Below are positions 1 to 8,288 of a DNA stretch of 40,030 nt, piece after piece. The position numbers and the translations under genes are program-made. The notes under the pieces are model-generated. The model had not been told where the DNA came from. It was given only the letters and a program-made list of their open reading frames with translations, and did not search any database. Source of the stretch: an uncultured Clostridia bacterium. Lineage in GTDB: Bacteria; Bacillota; Clostridia; TANB77; CAG-508. The DNA lies in contig CANQAH010000008.1 in the NCBI GenBank assembly GCA_947588885.1, positions 1 to 40,030 on the forward strand, written 5' to 3'. How positions within the stretch are numbered: the first letter of the stretch is position 1; each line of letters begins with the position of its first letter.

Positions 1-55
1 GAGCAACCGGCTCATAACCGGTGGGTCCAAGGTTCGAATCCTTGAGGGCGCACCA
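1..55 (+). tRNA. tRNA with CAU anticodon, 3' part (elongator Met or Ile2)
   Basis: Only the 3' portion is in the window; the acceptor 5' strand and most of the D arm lie upstream. The anticodon stem ACCGG/CCGGT (6-10/18-22) encloses loop CTCATAA with anticodon CAT at 13-15. The T arm CAAGG-TTCGAAT-CCTTG (28-44) is canonical, followed by the acceptor strand AGGGCGC, discriminator A and an encoded CCA ending at 55. CAU can be elongator Met or the lysidine-modified Ile2; the missing 5' half prevents a choice. It is followed at once by a terminator. Confidence 0.93.
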
Positions 56-60
56 CCAAA

Positions 61-98
61 AAAATGAAATCACAGAGAAAATGTGGTTTCATTTTTTT
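61..98 (+). terminator. Rho-independent terminator of the tRNA
   Basis: Hairpin with arms AAAATGAAATCACA (61-74) and TGTGGTTTCATTTT (82-95), one G-T wobble, 7-nt loop, ending in a T run. Confidence 0.85.
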
Positions 99-194
99 AT
101 TTAAAGTAGGTTTTCAAAATGGATGTGTTTCTTGTAAAAATAGCAATATTAGTAGAATAGACCAATTTACTGGTATCAATTAATTGCTAGTAAA

Positions 195-223
195 TTGAAA
201 TATTATGTAAATAGTGATATAAT
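195..223 (+). promoter_or_regulatory. promoter of the 77-aa gene
   Basis: TTGAAA (195-200), 17-bp spacer, TATAAT (218-223). The predicted start near 230 leaves a leader of about 75 nt. The rest of 99-304 shows no gene. Confidence 0.65.
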
Positions 224-304
224 TGTATGTGATAGCATTTGTTATGACTCCATTTTGCAACCCGTAAACAACACATTAGGCGTTAGTACGCAGGAGGAAA
301 AAGC

Positions 305-538
305 ATGAAAGAATTTAATGCTATTGCAGCTCCTGAAGCCAAAACTTACATGGCCATTGGTCGGTACGTTCCTGTTGTAGGTGAAAACTACATCTGCAAG
401 AAAATTATAAATAGAAATGGGGATGTTAGGACCGTAGATTGGAGAACAAGCACTGTTAAGGAGGTACTCGACATAGGTAATCATATCTATTACGTAGTTA
501 CCTGTAACAGCTTGTACATTGTAAGTGTGGACAGATAG
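305..538 (+). CDS. hypothetical 77-aa protein, probably acquired
   Basis: Function not recognised. The ATG has a strong AGGAGG ribosome binding site 7 nt upstream, its own promoter at 195-223 and its own terminator at 573-604, so it is a complete single-gene transcription unit. The product is small, soluble and likely beta-rich, with no signal peptide, membrane segment or cysteine cluster (only two Cys). The C-terminal half, with a TSTVKEV segment followed by YYVVTCNSLYIV, resembles in my recollection small accessory proteins of gut Firmicutes and their mobile elements, but that is an impression and not a family assignment. Codon use is more G/C-rich than in mgtE or polC. The position just downstream of a tRNA gene also fits acquisition. 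Confidence 0.7.
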   Translation: MKEFNAIAAPEAKTYMAIGRYVPVVGENYICKKIINRNGDVRTVDWRTSTVKEVLDIGNHIYYVVTCNSLYIVSVDR

Positions 539-572
539 GAGAACATGATTAGAAAAAAGATATAACATCTTT

Positions 573-604
573 CTCCCACCAACAGGTGGGAGTTTTCTTT
601 TTTT
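573..604 (+). terminator. terminator of the 77-aa gene
   Basis: CTCCCACC (573-580), AACA loop, GGTGGGAG (585-592), then TTTTCTTTTTT. Perfect 8-bp GC-rich stem. Confidence 0.9.
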
Positions 605-689
605 GAAACATATAAAATAGACAAAAAAATATAATTAAATTGTCAGAATACAATATTATAGCTAAAAAATGTTTGATTACCTATAAACA

Positions 690-719
690 TTGACTTTTTA
701 TGTAAATTTATAATATAAT
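690..719 (+). promoter_or_regulatory. promoter of the 300-aa gene
   Basis: TTGACT (690-695), 18-bp spacer, TATAAT (714-719). It gives a leader of about 115 nt. Apart from this promoter and the terminator at 573-604, nothing else is seen in 539-842. Confidence 0.55.
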
Positions 720-842
720 AATCGACAGTTTACTTTTTAGTTGGACTCTTTTTGCACCTTATGGAATTGCAACTGACTAGTAAAATAATTATTTAAGAGT
801 AACCGTTAAAAAGGTGTACATTGAAAAGAAAAGGAGAATAGC

Positions 843-1745
843 ATGGAAAACAACAATGTCCAAAGCTTCGCTATGGAACTGAGTAAGCTTGTAGGACAGC
901 CTATTAGCACGGATCATATACATCCATGTGCAACTGGGCGGTACTACTACACACAGGCACCAAAGGATGGCGCACCAATGATTTTGAATCACTACAGGGG
1001 ACCCTTTTGTGTGGACATTAGTCCAGCCGATTTTAGGGCAATTTCTTCTGGAAATGTTTCTGCGCATGATTATATCACCTCGGCCAACTGGCAGGTTGGG
1101 TATTACTGGGGTGGTGGCTCAATGCTGCGAGGAGGCTATTATCAGCCTGTTGATATTGTAAATCGCAGTGAAGAGGTTAGACGTTATCTTAAGATATTGT
1201 CTTGCCGTGGCTTTTATAGGGCGTGTGGCTATATGCCTTCTGAGGCTAAGTGTGCACAGTGCGTAGTGGAAAACTGTCCATTTAGCAGATACAAGGAAGG
1301 AAACTGGGAGGCTGAACTGCCTGAAGTCGACCCTAGAGTTGTCCTGTTCAGAAGTCTTCGTACGAGATTTGAGGACGAGAATCCTGGTTACACTTTGCAT
1401 GGTTTCCTTTGCGGAGGAATTCCTGAGAATGAAATATGGATTAAGCCGTCGGGTCGGTATACATTGGAGGAACCGTTTGCATTTATGGCGTATGCGTCAA
1501 ATACTGTTATTCAATCGCTGCTTATGCGTGAAACAGAGCCGGAGAAGTGGGCGAATTGTGTCGAGTTTCGCATTCACAAGATGTTCGAGGATCAGGTGGA
1601 CTTGAATGTAACAAAGGAGTCCCTTGAAAAAGTCAGTGAAGAACTTGACTATACAAAAAAGGTAAATACACGGCCTGAAGATGTGGACGAGGAAAGAGTA
1701 CCATTGGCGGTACGTGTAGGAACATTTTGCAAAAAGATTTTCTAA
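843..1745 (+). CDS. hypothetical 300-aa protein with cysteine cluster, probably acquired
   Basis: Family not recognised. The ATG follows AAAAGGAGAA at good spacing, with a promoter at 690-719 and a hairpin after the stop, so it is transcribed alone. The protein is soluble, has no signal peptide, and is aromatic/Gly-rich in residues 30-100. It has a Cys cluster at C121, C128, C137, C140 and C145, including a CxxCx4C unit that could bind a metal or Fe-S; this is inference from spacing only. The C-terminal third (about 240-280) is charged and probably helical. Codons such as GTC, GAC, CTG and CGT are far commoner than in neighbouring housekeeping genes, and the gene sits in a tRNA-proximal accessory segment. 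Confidence 0.75.
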   Translation: MENNNVQSFAMELSKLVGQPISTDHIHPCATGRYYYTQAPKDGAPMILNHYRGPFCVDISPADFRAISSGNVSAHDYITSANWQVGYYWGGGSMLRGGYYQPVDIVNRSEEVRRYLKILSCRGFYRACGYMPSEAKCAQCVVENCPFSRYKEGNWEAELPEVDPRVVLFRSLRTRFEDENPGYTLHGFLCGGIPENEIWIKPSGRYTLEEPFAFMAYASNTVIQSLLMRETEPEKWANCVEFRIHKMFEDQVDLNVTKESLEKVSEELDYTKKVNTRPEDVDEERVPLAVRVGTFCKKIF

Positions 1746-1763
1746 TTCGTTAATATGTACATT

Positions 1764-1793
1764 ACAAAGGGGAGCTATATAGCTCTCCTTTGT
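1764..1793. terminator. palindromic hairpin after the 300-aa gene
   Basis: ACAAAGGGGAGCT / AGCTCTCCTTTGT around ATAT, one G-T wobble. The stem is strong but the following T run is poor, so termination may be inefficient. Downstream, 1,800-1,945 is AT-rich with no gene; TTTCTATTATATAAAGG near 1,822 looks like half of a TAATAGGAAA-type palindrome. Confidence 0.55.
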
Positions 1794-1951
1794 ACGATTT
1801 ATATAAAATTTGCAGTCACTTTCTATTATATAAAGGTTTAGTTTCTTATACAAAGATGATAATAAAATCTTGATAGATTAAATATTGGTTGATTTTTAGA
1901 TTATTGAAAATAATTTATTTGAAAAAATAAAAGAAATAATGCTCTTATAGG

Positions 1952-1980
1952 TTGACATAAATTTTAAATAATGATACACT
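1952..1980 (+). promoter_or_regulatory. promoter of the M-box/mgtE transcript
   Basis: Consensus TTGACA (1952-1957), 17-bp spacer, TACACT (1975-1980). The start near 1,987 lies just before the riboswitch aptamer. Confidence 0.75.
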
Positions 1981-1989
1981 AAAAAATGT

Positions 1990-2207
1990 AAATAGTTACT
2001 CGGTAGGTGAGGCTATATAGGGATACGGGTTGCTACCGCACAAAAGTGGAGACACTTATAAAGCTGGTTAGCAGAAGATGTCGAATTCAAGGCATATTCT
2101 AATGCAACTACACAGCCCTAGATATGCTAAAACTTGTACGGTGATAAATAAGTTTTTATAATGTTTTTAAAACTTGTCACTGCACATGCGAGTAGACAAG
2201 TTTTTTA
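1990..2207 (+). promoter_or_regulatory. M-box (ykoK leader) Mg2+ riboswitch with terminator
   Basis: The conserved M-box core is readable: GGTAGGTGAGGC at 2002, GGGATACGGGTTGCTACCGC at 2020, then a GCAACTACACAGCCC segment and GATATGCTAAAACTTGTACGG up to about 2,140. This family senses Mg2+ in front of magnesium transporters, and mgtE follows. The expression platform is visible: the terminator stem AAAACTTGTC (2169-2178)/GACAAGTTTT (2195-2204) with T run, and a second copy of AAAACTTGT at 2129-2137 in the aptamer 3' side, which can pair with the same 2196-2204 strand as antiterminator. Binding of Mg2+ is expected to hide the 2129 copy and permit termination, switching mgtE off. Confidence 0.9.
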
Positions 2208-2242
2208 TCTTATGGGAAAGTTCTCTGAACTTCCTATAAGAT
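2207..2242. repeat. TAATAGGAAA-type palindrome, diverged copy
   Basis: ATCTTATGGGAAG-like arm pairing with CTTCCTATAAGAT around a GTTCTCTGAA-like loop. It directly abuts the riboswitch terminator. A separate 9-bp hairpin GAAAAATTG/CAATTTTTC follows at 2256-2278. Confidence 0.7.
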
Positions 2243-2284
2243 AAAGCATTCCACAGAAAAATTGTTATACAATTTTTCTCGGGC

Positions 2285-2351
2285 GAACAAAGACGCGGAC
2301 AATTCAGAATAATTTTTTCTTTTGCAGATCATTTTTTGTCCACTTTTGTTC
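2285..2351. repeat. 67-bp CGGACAAT palindromic repeat, copy 1
   Basis: Runs from GAACAAAGACGCGGACAA to TTGTCCACTTTTGTTC. It lies inside the mgtE leader, between the riboswitch terminator and the start codon, and is followed by a degenerate TAATAGGAA-type palindrome (2352-2411). Confidence 0.85.
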
Positions 2352-2447
2352 TATAATAGGAAGTTTTTTTGCATAATAGAAAGTTTTTTCGCAAATTCTT
2401 ATTATATAAAGGTCTTGCAGCTAAAATATGAAAAGGAGGATTATAAA

Positions 2448-3776
2448 ATGATAGAAAAAGTATTAGAACTATTGAAGGAGAAAAATATAATTGAACTTCA
2501 TAACTTATTAGAAAAGATGAATAGTGCTGATATACCGACAATATTAGAACAGTTAAATGAAGAAGATATTATTGTTGTCTACAGATTATTATCCAAAGAT
2601 AAAGCTGCAGATGTATTTGCGTATTTAGAACCTGATATGCAAGAAAAACTAATAAATGCTTTAACAGATAAAGAATTAAAAGAAGTAATAGATGAACTAT
2701 TTATGGATGATACAGCAGATTTAATTGGAGAAATGCCAGCAAATGTTGTAAAACGTATTTTGAAAAATATGAATAATAGTGACAGAAATATTATAAATGA
2801 ACTATTGAATTATCCTGAAGATAGTGCTGGAAGCATTATGACTACAGAGTTTGTTGACCTTAAAGAAAATATGACAGTTACACAAGCATTTGAAAAGATT
2901 AAAAAAATAGGAAATATTGATAATATTTATACATGTTATGTTTTAACAATGACAAGGGAACTTATAGGAGAAGTAAAATTAAGAGATTTAATATTTGCTA
3001 GTAAGGATGATTCAATAAAAGATTTAATGGACACAGATACTATAAGTGTAGTAACAACTGAAGATAAGGAAGATGTGGCAAAAAAATTTCAAAAATATGA
3101 TGTAAATATTATGCCGGTAGTGGATAGAGAAAATAGACTTGTAGGAATCGTTACAGTTGATGATGCTATGGAAGTAATGATAGATGAGGTTTCAGAAGAC
3201 TTTGAAAAAATGGCTGCTATTACTCCAGCTGAAAATACGTATTTTAAGACAAGTGTTTTTAAACATGCTAAAAACAGATTTTTTTGGCTTTTATTTCTTA
3301 TGATTTCATCAACATTAACAGGTGCAGTTATTACAAACTATGAAAACGCATTTGCATCAATACCACTTTTAGTAGCTTTTATTCCAATGATAATGGATAC
3401 TGGTGGAAACTGTGGATCACAAAGTTCTACACTTGTAATTAGAGGTTTAGCAAAAGATGAGATAAAAACTAAAGACATACTTAAAGTATGGTGGAAAGAG
3501 GTAAGAATTGCAGTTATTGTTGGAATCGGACTTTTTATTGCTAACTTTATTAGAACAATGCTTCAATATAATGATATGAAAATTGCACTAACTGTTGGTT
3601 TCACTTTAATTGGAACAACTATACTTTCAAAATCGCTTGGTTGTATACTTCCTATTGTTGCCAAAAAGATAAAATTAGATCCAGCAGTTATGGCAGCTCC
3701 AATAATTAGCACGATAGTTGATACTTGTTCTGTAATGTTATTTTTTAATATAGCAATATTAATTCTTGGAGTATAA
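2448..3776 (+). CDS. mgtE: magnesium transporter MgtE
   Basis: Mg2+ channel/transporter of the plasma membrane, 442 aa, close to the family's usual 450. The ATG at 2448 follows AAAAGGAGG with 8-nt spacing; an upstream TTG at 2322 lies inside a repeat and is not credible. Domain order: helical MgtE N domain (about 20-120), paired CBS domains (about 123-250) forming the cytosolic Mg2+ sensor, then a connecting helix and five membrane helices (278-442). The pore signature PMIMDTGGNCGSQ is at 313-325, with D317 as the likely filter acidic residue. Control by the M-box RNA at 1990-2207 independently supports the substrate. A terminator at 3845-3877 follows. Confidence 0.95.
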   Translation: MIEKVLELLKEKNIIELHNLLEKMNSADIPTILEQLNEEDIIVVYRLLSKDKAADVFAYLEPDMQEKLINALTDKELKEVIDELFMDDTADLIGEMPANVVKRILKNMNNSDRNIINELLNYPEDSAGSIMTTEFVDLKENMTVTQAFEKIKKIGNIDNIYTCYVLTMTRELIGEVKLRDLIFASKDDSIKDLMDTDTISVVTTEDKEDVAKKFQKYDVNIMPVVDRENRLVGIVTVDDAMEVMIDEVSEDFEKMAAITPAENTYFKTSVFKHAKNRFFWLLFLMISSTLTGAVITNYENAFASIPLLVAFIPMIMDTGGNCGSQSSTLVIRGLAKDEIKTKDILKVWWKEVRIAVIVGIGLFIANFIRTMLQYNDMKIALTVGFTLIGTTILSKSLGCILPIVAKKIKLDPAVMAAPIISTIVDTCSVMLFFNIAILILGV

Positions 3777-3847
3777 AAAATTTGTGTGCAAATTGGGCGA
3801 AGCCTTTATATAATAGGAAATTCAGAAAATTTTCCTATTATATAAAA
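3776..3847. repeat. partial AAATTT hairpin plus TAATAGGAAA palindrome
   Basis: AAAAAATTTGTGTGCAAATT, then GGGCGAAGCC, then a palindrome with arms TTTATATAATAGGAAA and TTTCCTATTATATAAA (about 3805-3847). The order matches the longer composite at 21,716-21,804. Confidence 0.8.
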
Positions 3848-3877
3848 AAATCAACCTATTTTATAAGGTTGATTTTT
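3845..3877. terminator. bidirectional terminator between convergent genes
   Basis: AAAAAATCAACCT (3845-3857)/AGGTTGATTTTTT (3866-3877 and on), with a T run on both strands. It serves mgtE (plus) and the ABC gene (minus, ending at 3900). Confidence 0.85.
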
Positions 3878-3899
3878 TTATGATCTTGTGTATGAAATT

Positions 3900-6338
3900 T
3901 TATTCACTTCTTAATGCTTCTACTGGATCTTTTTTACTTGCCATTTTAGCTGGTATTAGGCCTGCAATAATATTTAATAGTATACTGAATATAACAAGTA
4001 TTATTGCACTTAATATTGGTAATGCAGCAATATTATTGATTTCTGCTAAAACACCAACAATTGCATTTATAGGAAGACATAGTAATAATGTAATTCCAAT
4101 TCCTAATATGCCTGCAATAAATCCTTCGATAATTGTTTCTGACGTGAAAACTCTTGTAATATCTTTTTTACTAGCACCAATAGCTCTTAAAATACCAATT
4201 TCTTTAGTTCTTTCTAGAACACTTATATATGTAATAATTGCAATCATTATACTAGAAACGATTAAACTTATTGCAACAAATGCAATTAAGACCATAGATA
4301 CAACTTTTATTATTCCTGTTATGCCACCAATGACTGTTTTTATTAAGTCTGTATAACTAATAACTAAATCATCTCTGCCATTTTTACTATTTTCACTGTT
4401 ATATGTGTCGATAAGTTGTATCAAAGTATTTTTTGAATCATAGTTTTTTGGATATATATTTATGCTTGAAGGATTGTCTAAATCTGCGATTCCTAATTTT
4501 TTACAATTAGCTTCGTAAGTATTTACATACCCATCAAATTTTTCACCTGTTAATATATCTATTTCTTTATTTGCTGTTTGTTCTTTATAAATATCAGTTT
4601 TAGCGATACTATTTATTACATATTCTGTTAGTGAATGTCTATATCCAATCATTCCATAGCTTTCCTGTTCTTTGTCTTTTAAAATACCAACAACTTTTAT
4701 ATCTAAACCGTTATTAACAAGATTTTTCATGTATTCTTGATCATTAGAATAATCTTTATAAACACCATTTTCTTTTTTATAATAATCTGTATTTAAAACA
4801 AGTTTATATTTTGTATTTAAAATATCTTCATATGAATAAGATTTTGTTTCTATTTTTATGTCATCACTATTTAATAAACTAGATAATTCAGCTCGATCTC
4901 TTAAATCTAATGAATATAGGACAGAATTTGGAACTTTGTTGTTTTTACCAACAATAAGAACAATTTCATTATATTCTTCTGGCAATTTTCCAGCTAGTAT
5001 TTCATAATTGTCGTTAAGAATGTTATTGTTATCAATTAATTCTTCAAATAAAGTTTTTTCTGTTGCACTAGCATAGTTAAGTGATATACCAGATTCATCA
5101 TTATCCATATTATAGTCTTCTGATAAATTAAATGTGTTTGGATTTATTCTTGTATAACTTGAATTATTAGTAGAATATATCTGCAAATCTAAATCATAGC
5201 CATATTGTATTGCTGTTGAGTTTTCTCTAAATTCATCATGACTTTCAATATATTTTTTAAATTCTTTTAAATTATTTTTCTTAATTACATCTTTTGTAAG
5301 AAATTTTATTTGTTCGCCAATATCATCATCAGAATATATTTTATTACTATCTAAATTTTCTTCATCAGTAATTACCTCACTTGGAAGTGCCATTATATTT
5401 GAAAGATCATAACTACTTTCTTCAAGTGAAATTGGAAAATCTGATAATGAATTTCGTTCTATATCATTAACATAATTTGAAACTCCATTAGATAATGATA
5501 AGATTAGGGCTATTCCAATAATTCCAATTGATCCTGCAAAGGCAGTCAAAAATGTTCTTCCTTTTTTAGTTAGTAAGTTATTAAATGATAATTGTAGAGT
5601 AGTAAAAAAAGATAGAGAAGTATGTGCTATTTTTTTTGCTTCTTTTTTATTATCTACTTTTTTAACAGGTTTACTATCGTTTAATATATTTCCATCTTTT
5701 AATTCAATTATTCTTGTTGAATATTTTTTTGCTAATTCTGGATTATGTGTAACCATAATAACTAATTTATCTTTTGATAGGTCTTTCAGTAAATCCATTA
5801 TTTGAATACTTGTTTCTGAATCTAAAGCTCCAGTTGGTTCATCTGCTAGTATGATGTCAGGATTGTTAACAATAGCTCTTGCAATTGCAACTCTTTGCAT
5901 TTGCCCACCAGATAATTGGTTTGGCTTTTTATTCATATGTTCTTTTAAGCCTACTTTTTCTAGTGCTTGCTTTGCTCTTTTCTTTTTTTCAGATTTTGAT
6001 ACACCAGATAAAGTAAGTGCTATTTCAACATTTGAAAGAACAGATTGATGCATAATTAGATTATAGTTTTGAAATATAAAACCAATCCTATAATTTCTGT
6101 AACTATCCCAGTTTGAATCAGTGTATTGTTTAGTAGATATGCCATCTATTATTAATTCACCATCATCATATTTATCTAATCCACCAATTACATTTAGTAA
6201 GGTTGTTTTTCCAGACCCAGAGGCACCAAGTATGGAAGTAAATTCTTGATCACTAAAATTAATAGTTATATCTTTTAATACTTCTTGCTTAATATTTCCA
6301 ACTTTATAACTTTTTTTGATATTTTTTAGTTCTAGCAT
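3900..6338 (-). CDS. ABC transporter, fused ATPase and FtsX-type permease
   Basis: An 812-aa fusion of a LolD/MacB-class ATPase and a MacB/FtsX-like permease. ATPase: Walker A GASGSGKT at 38-45, Q-loop Q90, signature LSGGQ 142-146, Walker B IILADE 162-167, H-loop H198. After a linker comes one membrane helix (about 262-290), a large extracytoplasmic domain of about 380 residues, and three C-terminal helices (about 675-800) ending in PVEALRSE, typical of this family. The start has GAAAGGA on the minus strand. Family members act in efflux or resistance to cell-envelope peptides, in lipoprotein or toxin handling, or in mechanotransmission; substrate cannot be read here. It stands alone, with no adjacent two-component system. 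Confidence 0.9.
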   Translation of the reverse strand: MLELKNIKKSYKVGNIKQEVLKDITINFSDQEFTSILGASGSGKTTLLNVIGGLDKYDDGELIIDGISTKQYTDSNWDSYRNYRIGFIFQNYNLIMHQSVLSNVEIALTLSGVSKSEKKKRAKQALEKVGLKEHMNKKPNQLSGGQMQRVAIARAIVNNPDIILADEPTGALDSETSIQIMDLLKDLSKDKLVIMVTHNPELAKKYSTRIIELKDGNILNDSKPVKKVDNKKEAKKIAHTSLSFFTTLQLSFNNLLTKKGRTFLTAFAGSIGIIGIALILSLSNGVSNYVNDIERNSLSDFPISLEESSYDLSNIMALPSEVITDEENLDSNKIYSDDDIGEQIKFLTKDVIKKNNLKEFKKYIESHDEFRENSTAIQYGYDLDLQIYSTNNSSYTRINPNTFNLSEDYNMDNDESGISLNYASATEKTLFEELIDNNNILNDNYEILAGKLPEEYNEIVLIVGKNNKVPNSVLYSLDLRDRAELSSLLNSDDIKIETKSYSYEDILNTKYKLVLNTDYYKKENGVYKDYSNDQEYMKNLVNNGLDIKVVGILKDKEQESYGMIGYRHSLTEYVINSIAKTDIYKEQTANKEIDILTGEKFDGYVNTYEANCKKLGIADLDNPSSINIYPKNYDSKNTLIQLIDTYNSENSKNGRDDLVISYTDLIKTVIGGITGIIKVVSMVLIAFVAISLIVSSIMIAIITYISVLERTKEIGILRAIGASKKDITRVFTSETIIEGFIAGILGIGITLLLCLPINAIVGVLAEINNIAALPILSAIILVIFSILLNIIAGLIPAKMASKKDPVEALRSE

Positions 6339-6365
6339 AAAATATAGTTCCTTTCAAAATTTTTT

Positions 6366-6403
6366 ATGTAATAAGAAATTACTCTGCATTTCCTATTATA
6401 TAA
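6366..6403. repeat. TAATAGGAAA-type palindrome in the ABC gene leader
   Basis: AATAAGAAATT-like arm against AATT/ATTTCCTATTATATA. One arm is imperfect. It lies between the predicted minus-strand promoter and the ABC gene start, so it would be in that mRNA's 5' leader. Confidence 0.6.
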
Positions 6404-6432
6404 AGTGTATCATCTAATATGTTATTTTACAA
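6404..6432 (-). promoter_or_regulatory. possible promoter of the ABC gene
   Basis: On the minus strand TTGTAA (6432-6427), 17-bp spacer, TACACT (6409-6404). The -35 is weak. Confidence 0.35.
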
Positions 6433-6549
6433 TCCAAAATATTATGATATAATAAAAAAAGAAAATTTAATATGTAAATGAAACAGTTTTATATGCAATT
6501 ATAGATGAAAAATAGTAAAGTGGAAGAAACCTTGAGTTAAAGTGTTATG

Positions 6550-6577
6550 TTGACAAAAAATAAATTATGAGTATAAT
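6550..6577 (+). promoter_or_regulatory. promoter of the metallo-hydrolase gene
   Basis: TTGACA (6550-6555), 16-bp spacer, TATAAT (6572-6577). Short leader of about 45 nt to the preferred GTG start. Confidence 0.7.
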
Positions 6578-6628
6578 TATATTATATATAAGTGTAACTT
6601 TTACATGTTCAAAAGGAGGAAAAAAATA

Positions 6629-8272
6629 GTGAGTTTTAATAAAAAATGTGAGCAATTTAATAGATTATTAAAAAAGTTAGTAATTGCTATATTAATAATG
6701 ATTGTAACTATAGTAACTGTGCCATTTAAATTTGAATTGGCGGCAGGATTTAGAGCGGAAATAAAAGAGTTAACTTATGAAGGAGCAATAATAGAAGTAA
6801 CATCATCACAAACAATAAAAAAACTATCAATGTACAATAAAAATGCGGATAAAGATGGTTATTCAATTTTTTATGTATATAGTCATCCTTCTTTTACAAC
6901 AAAAAGCTTTTTTGTTTCAAGAAAAAAGATGGTAAATTCTAGAATTAATATAAAAATTATAGTTGAATATGAAGGTGGAGCAAAAGAGTCAACAATAGTA
7001 ACAACTGGACCATTACCAACGGCAACGCCAAGACCAACAGCAACACCAAGACCAACAGCAAGTCCAACGGCAACACCAAGACCAACAGCGAGTCCGACGG
7101 CAACACCAAGACCAACAGCAAGTCCGACTGCGACTCCAACGGCAAGTCCAACAACAACTCCAGTGACAGGTCCAACAGCAACACCAACAGCAACACCAAC
7201 AGCGGCTCCAAGTCCAACAGCAACACCAACAACAACACCAAAGCCAACAGCAACACCAACTCCAGAGCCAGAAAAGAGTAAGGGAGCTAAGAGTGTTGAA
7301 AAAAAGATAAACGATGCTAAAACAAAGTATGCATTAAATTCAAAAGATAAAGTCTATTTTGTTGATACTATAGACACAAACCTTGTAACTAAGAGTGGAA
7401 AGACATATGATTTAGCACATGGATCTGACTGTATAATTATAGAAAGTAAGGGAAAATTCGGTATGATAGATACATCTGTTCAGAATCCAGACCGTGAAAA
7501 GACGGAGATGGCAACAAGAGTTTTAGCGTATTTAGAAGCTTTAAATGTAAAAGAATTAGAATTTGTTTTAATTACTCATGCACATTCAGATCATACAGGT
7601 TGCTATGCGAATATAAGTGAAAAAGTAAAAATTAAAAATTTATATATTAAAAAAAGAGAGACTATACCTAGATATAGAGGTGTAGTAGCCGCTGCTAAAA
7701 AACATGACACTAAAATAAATTTTGTTACGAAAACTAAAAATAAAGAAATAACTCTTGGTAATTTTAAATTTGATTTGTATAATACTGTCCAAAGAATAAA
7801 ACAAAATGATGATGGTACTGATAAAAAGACAGCAGCAAATGCTCAAATTGATGAAAATACTAATTCTATAGTAGCAGTTGCTACTGTTCATGGAAGAAAG
7901 ATTTGCTTTACAGGAGACATAAGTAATTGTGAAGGACCTAATCATACCCAGATAGAGTCTGAGACTCAAACGGCTGCAGAAATTGGACAGGTGGATATTT
8001 ATAAAGTTGCCCACCATGGCTATTCTAATCCAGCTGTAAATAATTATAATAATACTGTGTATGCTATAAATAAATATAAACCAATTTTTGCAGTTGTTAC
8101 TAATACTGGTATACGTTCTCATACAGAAGAAACAAAAGCCAGATTGCAAGCAGCAGGAACAAGGAAAACTTTTAGCTGTGGTGATGGAACAGTAATAGTA
8201 AATATTACTAAAAAAGGAAACATAAAGATGGTGCAGCTAGTAAAAGATGATAGTATAGATTTTAGTAAGTAG
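6629..8272 (+). CDS. secreted or membrane-anchored metallo-beta-lactamase-fold hydrolase with Pro/Thr-rich linker
   Basis: 547 aa from a GTG at 6629, chosen because AAAAGGAGG (6611-6619) lies 9 nt upstream; the in-frame ATG at 6605 precedes the RBS and is unlikely. An N-terminal hydrophobic helix (about 15-37) is a signal or anchor. A small beta-like domain (to about 127) is followed by a low-complexity Pro-Thr-Ala/Ser linker (about 128-213), then an MBL domain with THAHSDH (ligands H317, H319, D321, H322), D430 in TGD, and AHHGYSN (H462, H463). The domain is most like the ComEC/Rec2 C-terminal hydrolase group, suggesting a phosphodiester or nucleic-acid-like substrate outside the cell. That last step is inference. 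mscL follows after 16 nt. Confidence 0.85.
   Translation: MSFNKKCEQFNRLLKKLVIAILIMIVTIVTVPFKFELAAGFRAEIKELTYEGAIIEVTSSQTIKKLSMYNKNADKDGYSIFYVYSHPSFTTKSFFVSRKKMVNSRINIKIIVEYEGGAKESTIVTTGPLPTATPRPTATPRPTASPTATPRPTASPTATPRPTASPTATPTASPTTTPVTGPTATPTATPTAAPSPTATPTTTPKPTATPTPEPEKSKGAKSVEKKINDAKTKYALNSKDKVYFVDTIDTNLVTKSGKTYDLAHGSDCIIIESKGKFGMIDTSVQNPDREKTEMATRVLAYLEALNVKELEFVLITHAHSDHTGCYANISEKVKIKNLYIKKRETIPRYRGVVAAAKKHDTKINFVTKTKNKEITLGNFKFDLYNTVQRIKQNDDGTDKKTAANAQIDENTNSIVAVATVHGRKICFTGDISNCEGPNHTQIESETQTAAEIGQVDIYKVAHHGYSNPAVNNYNNTVYAINKYKPIFAVVTNTGIRSHTEETKARLQAAGTRKTFSCGDGTVIVNITKKGNIKMVQLVKDDSIDFSK
7010..7267 (+). repeat. in-gene repeats encoding the Pro/Thr/Ala linker
   Basis: Imperfect tandem CCAACAGCAACA / CCAAGACCAACAGC units encoding PTATP and RPTASP motifs. 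The units are in frame and code for an extended, probably wall-spanning linker. Likely to vary in length between strains. Confidence 0.85.
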
Positions 8273-8288
8273 ATTATAAGGAGAATGT

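Noticed and set aside
1-1800. Prophage or integrative element at the tRNA gene
   Set aside because: No integrase, structural phage gene or duplicated tRNA 3' end is present in the window; only two orphan genes.
2322-2447. Upstream TTG start giving a 484-aa MgtE
   Set aside because: Lies inside the palindromic repeats; the extension has no family similarity and ATG 2448 has AAAAGGAGG.
3880-4356. 158-aa plus-strand ORF opposite the ABC permease
   Set aside because: Hydrophobic shadow of the permease helices on the other strand, without RBS.
6957-7259. 100-aa minus-strand leucine-rich ORF across the linker repeats
   Set aside because: Antisense artefact of the repetitive PTATP-coding DNA; no RBS.
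7010-7267. CRISPR-like or minisatellite array
   Set aside because: The repeats are in frame, of irregular unit length without spacers, and code for a Pro/Thr/Ala linker.
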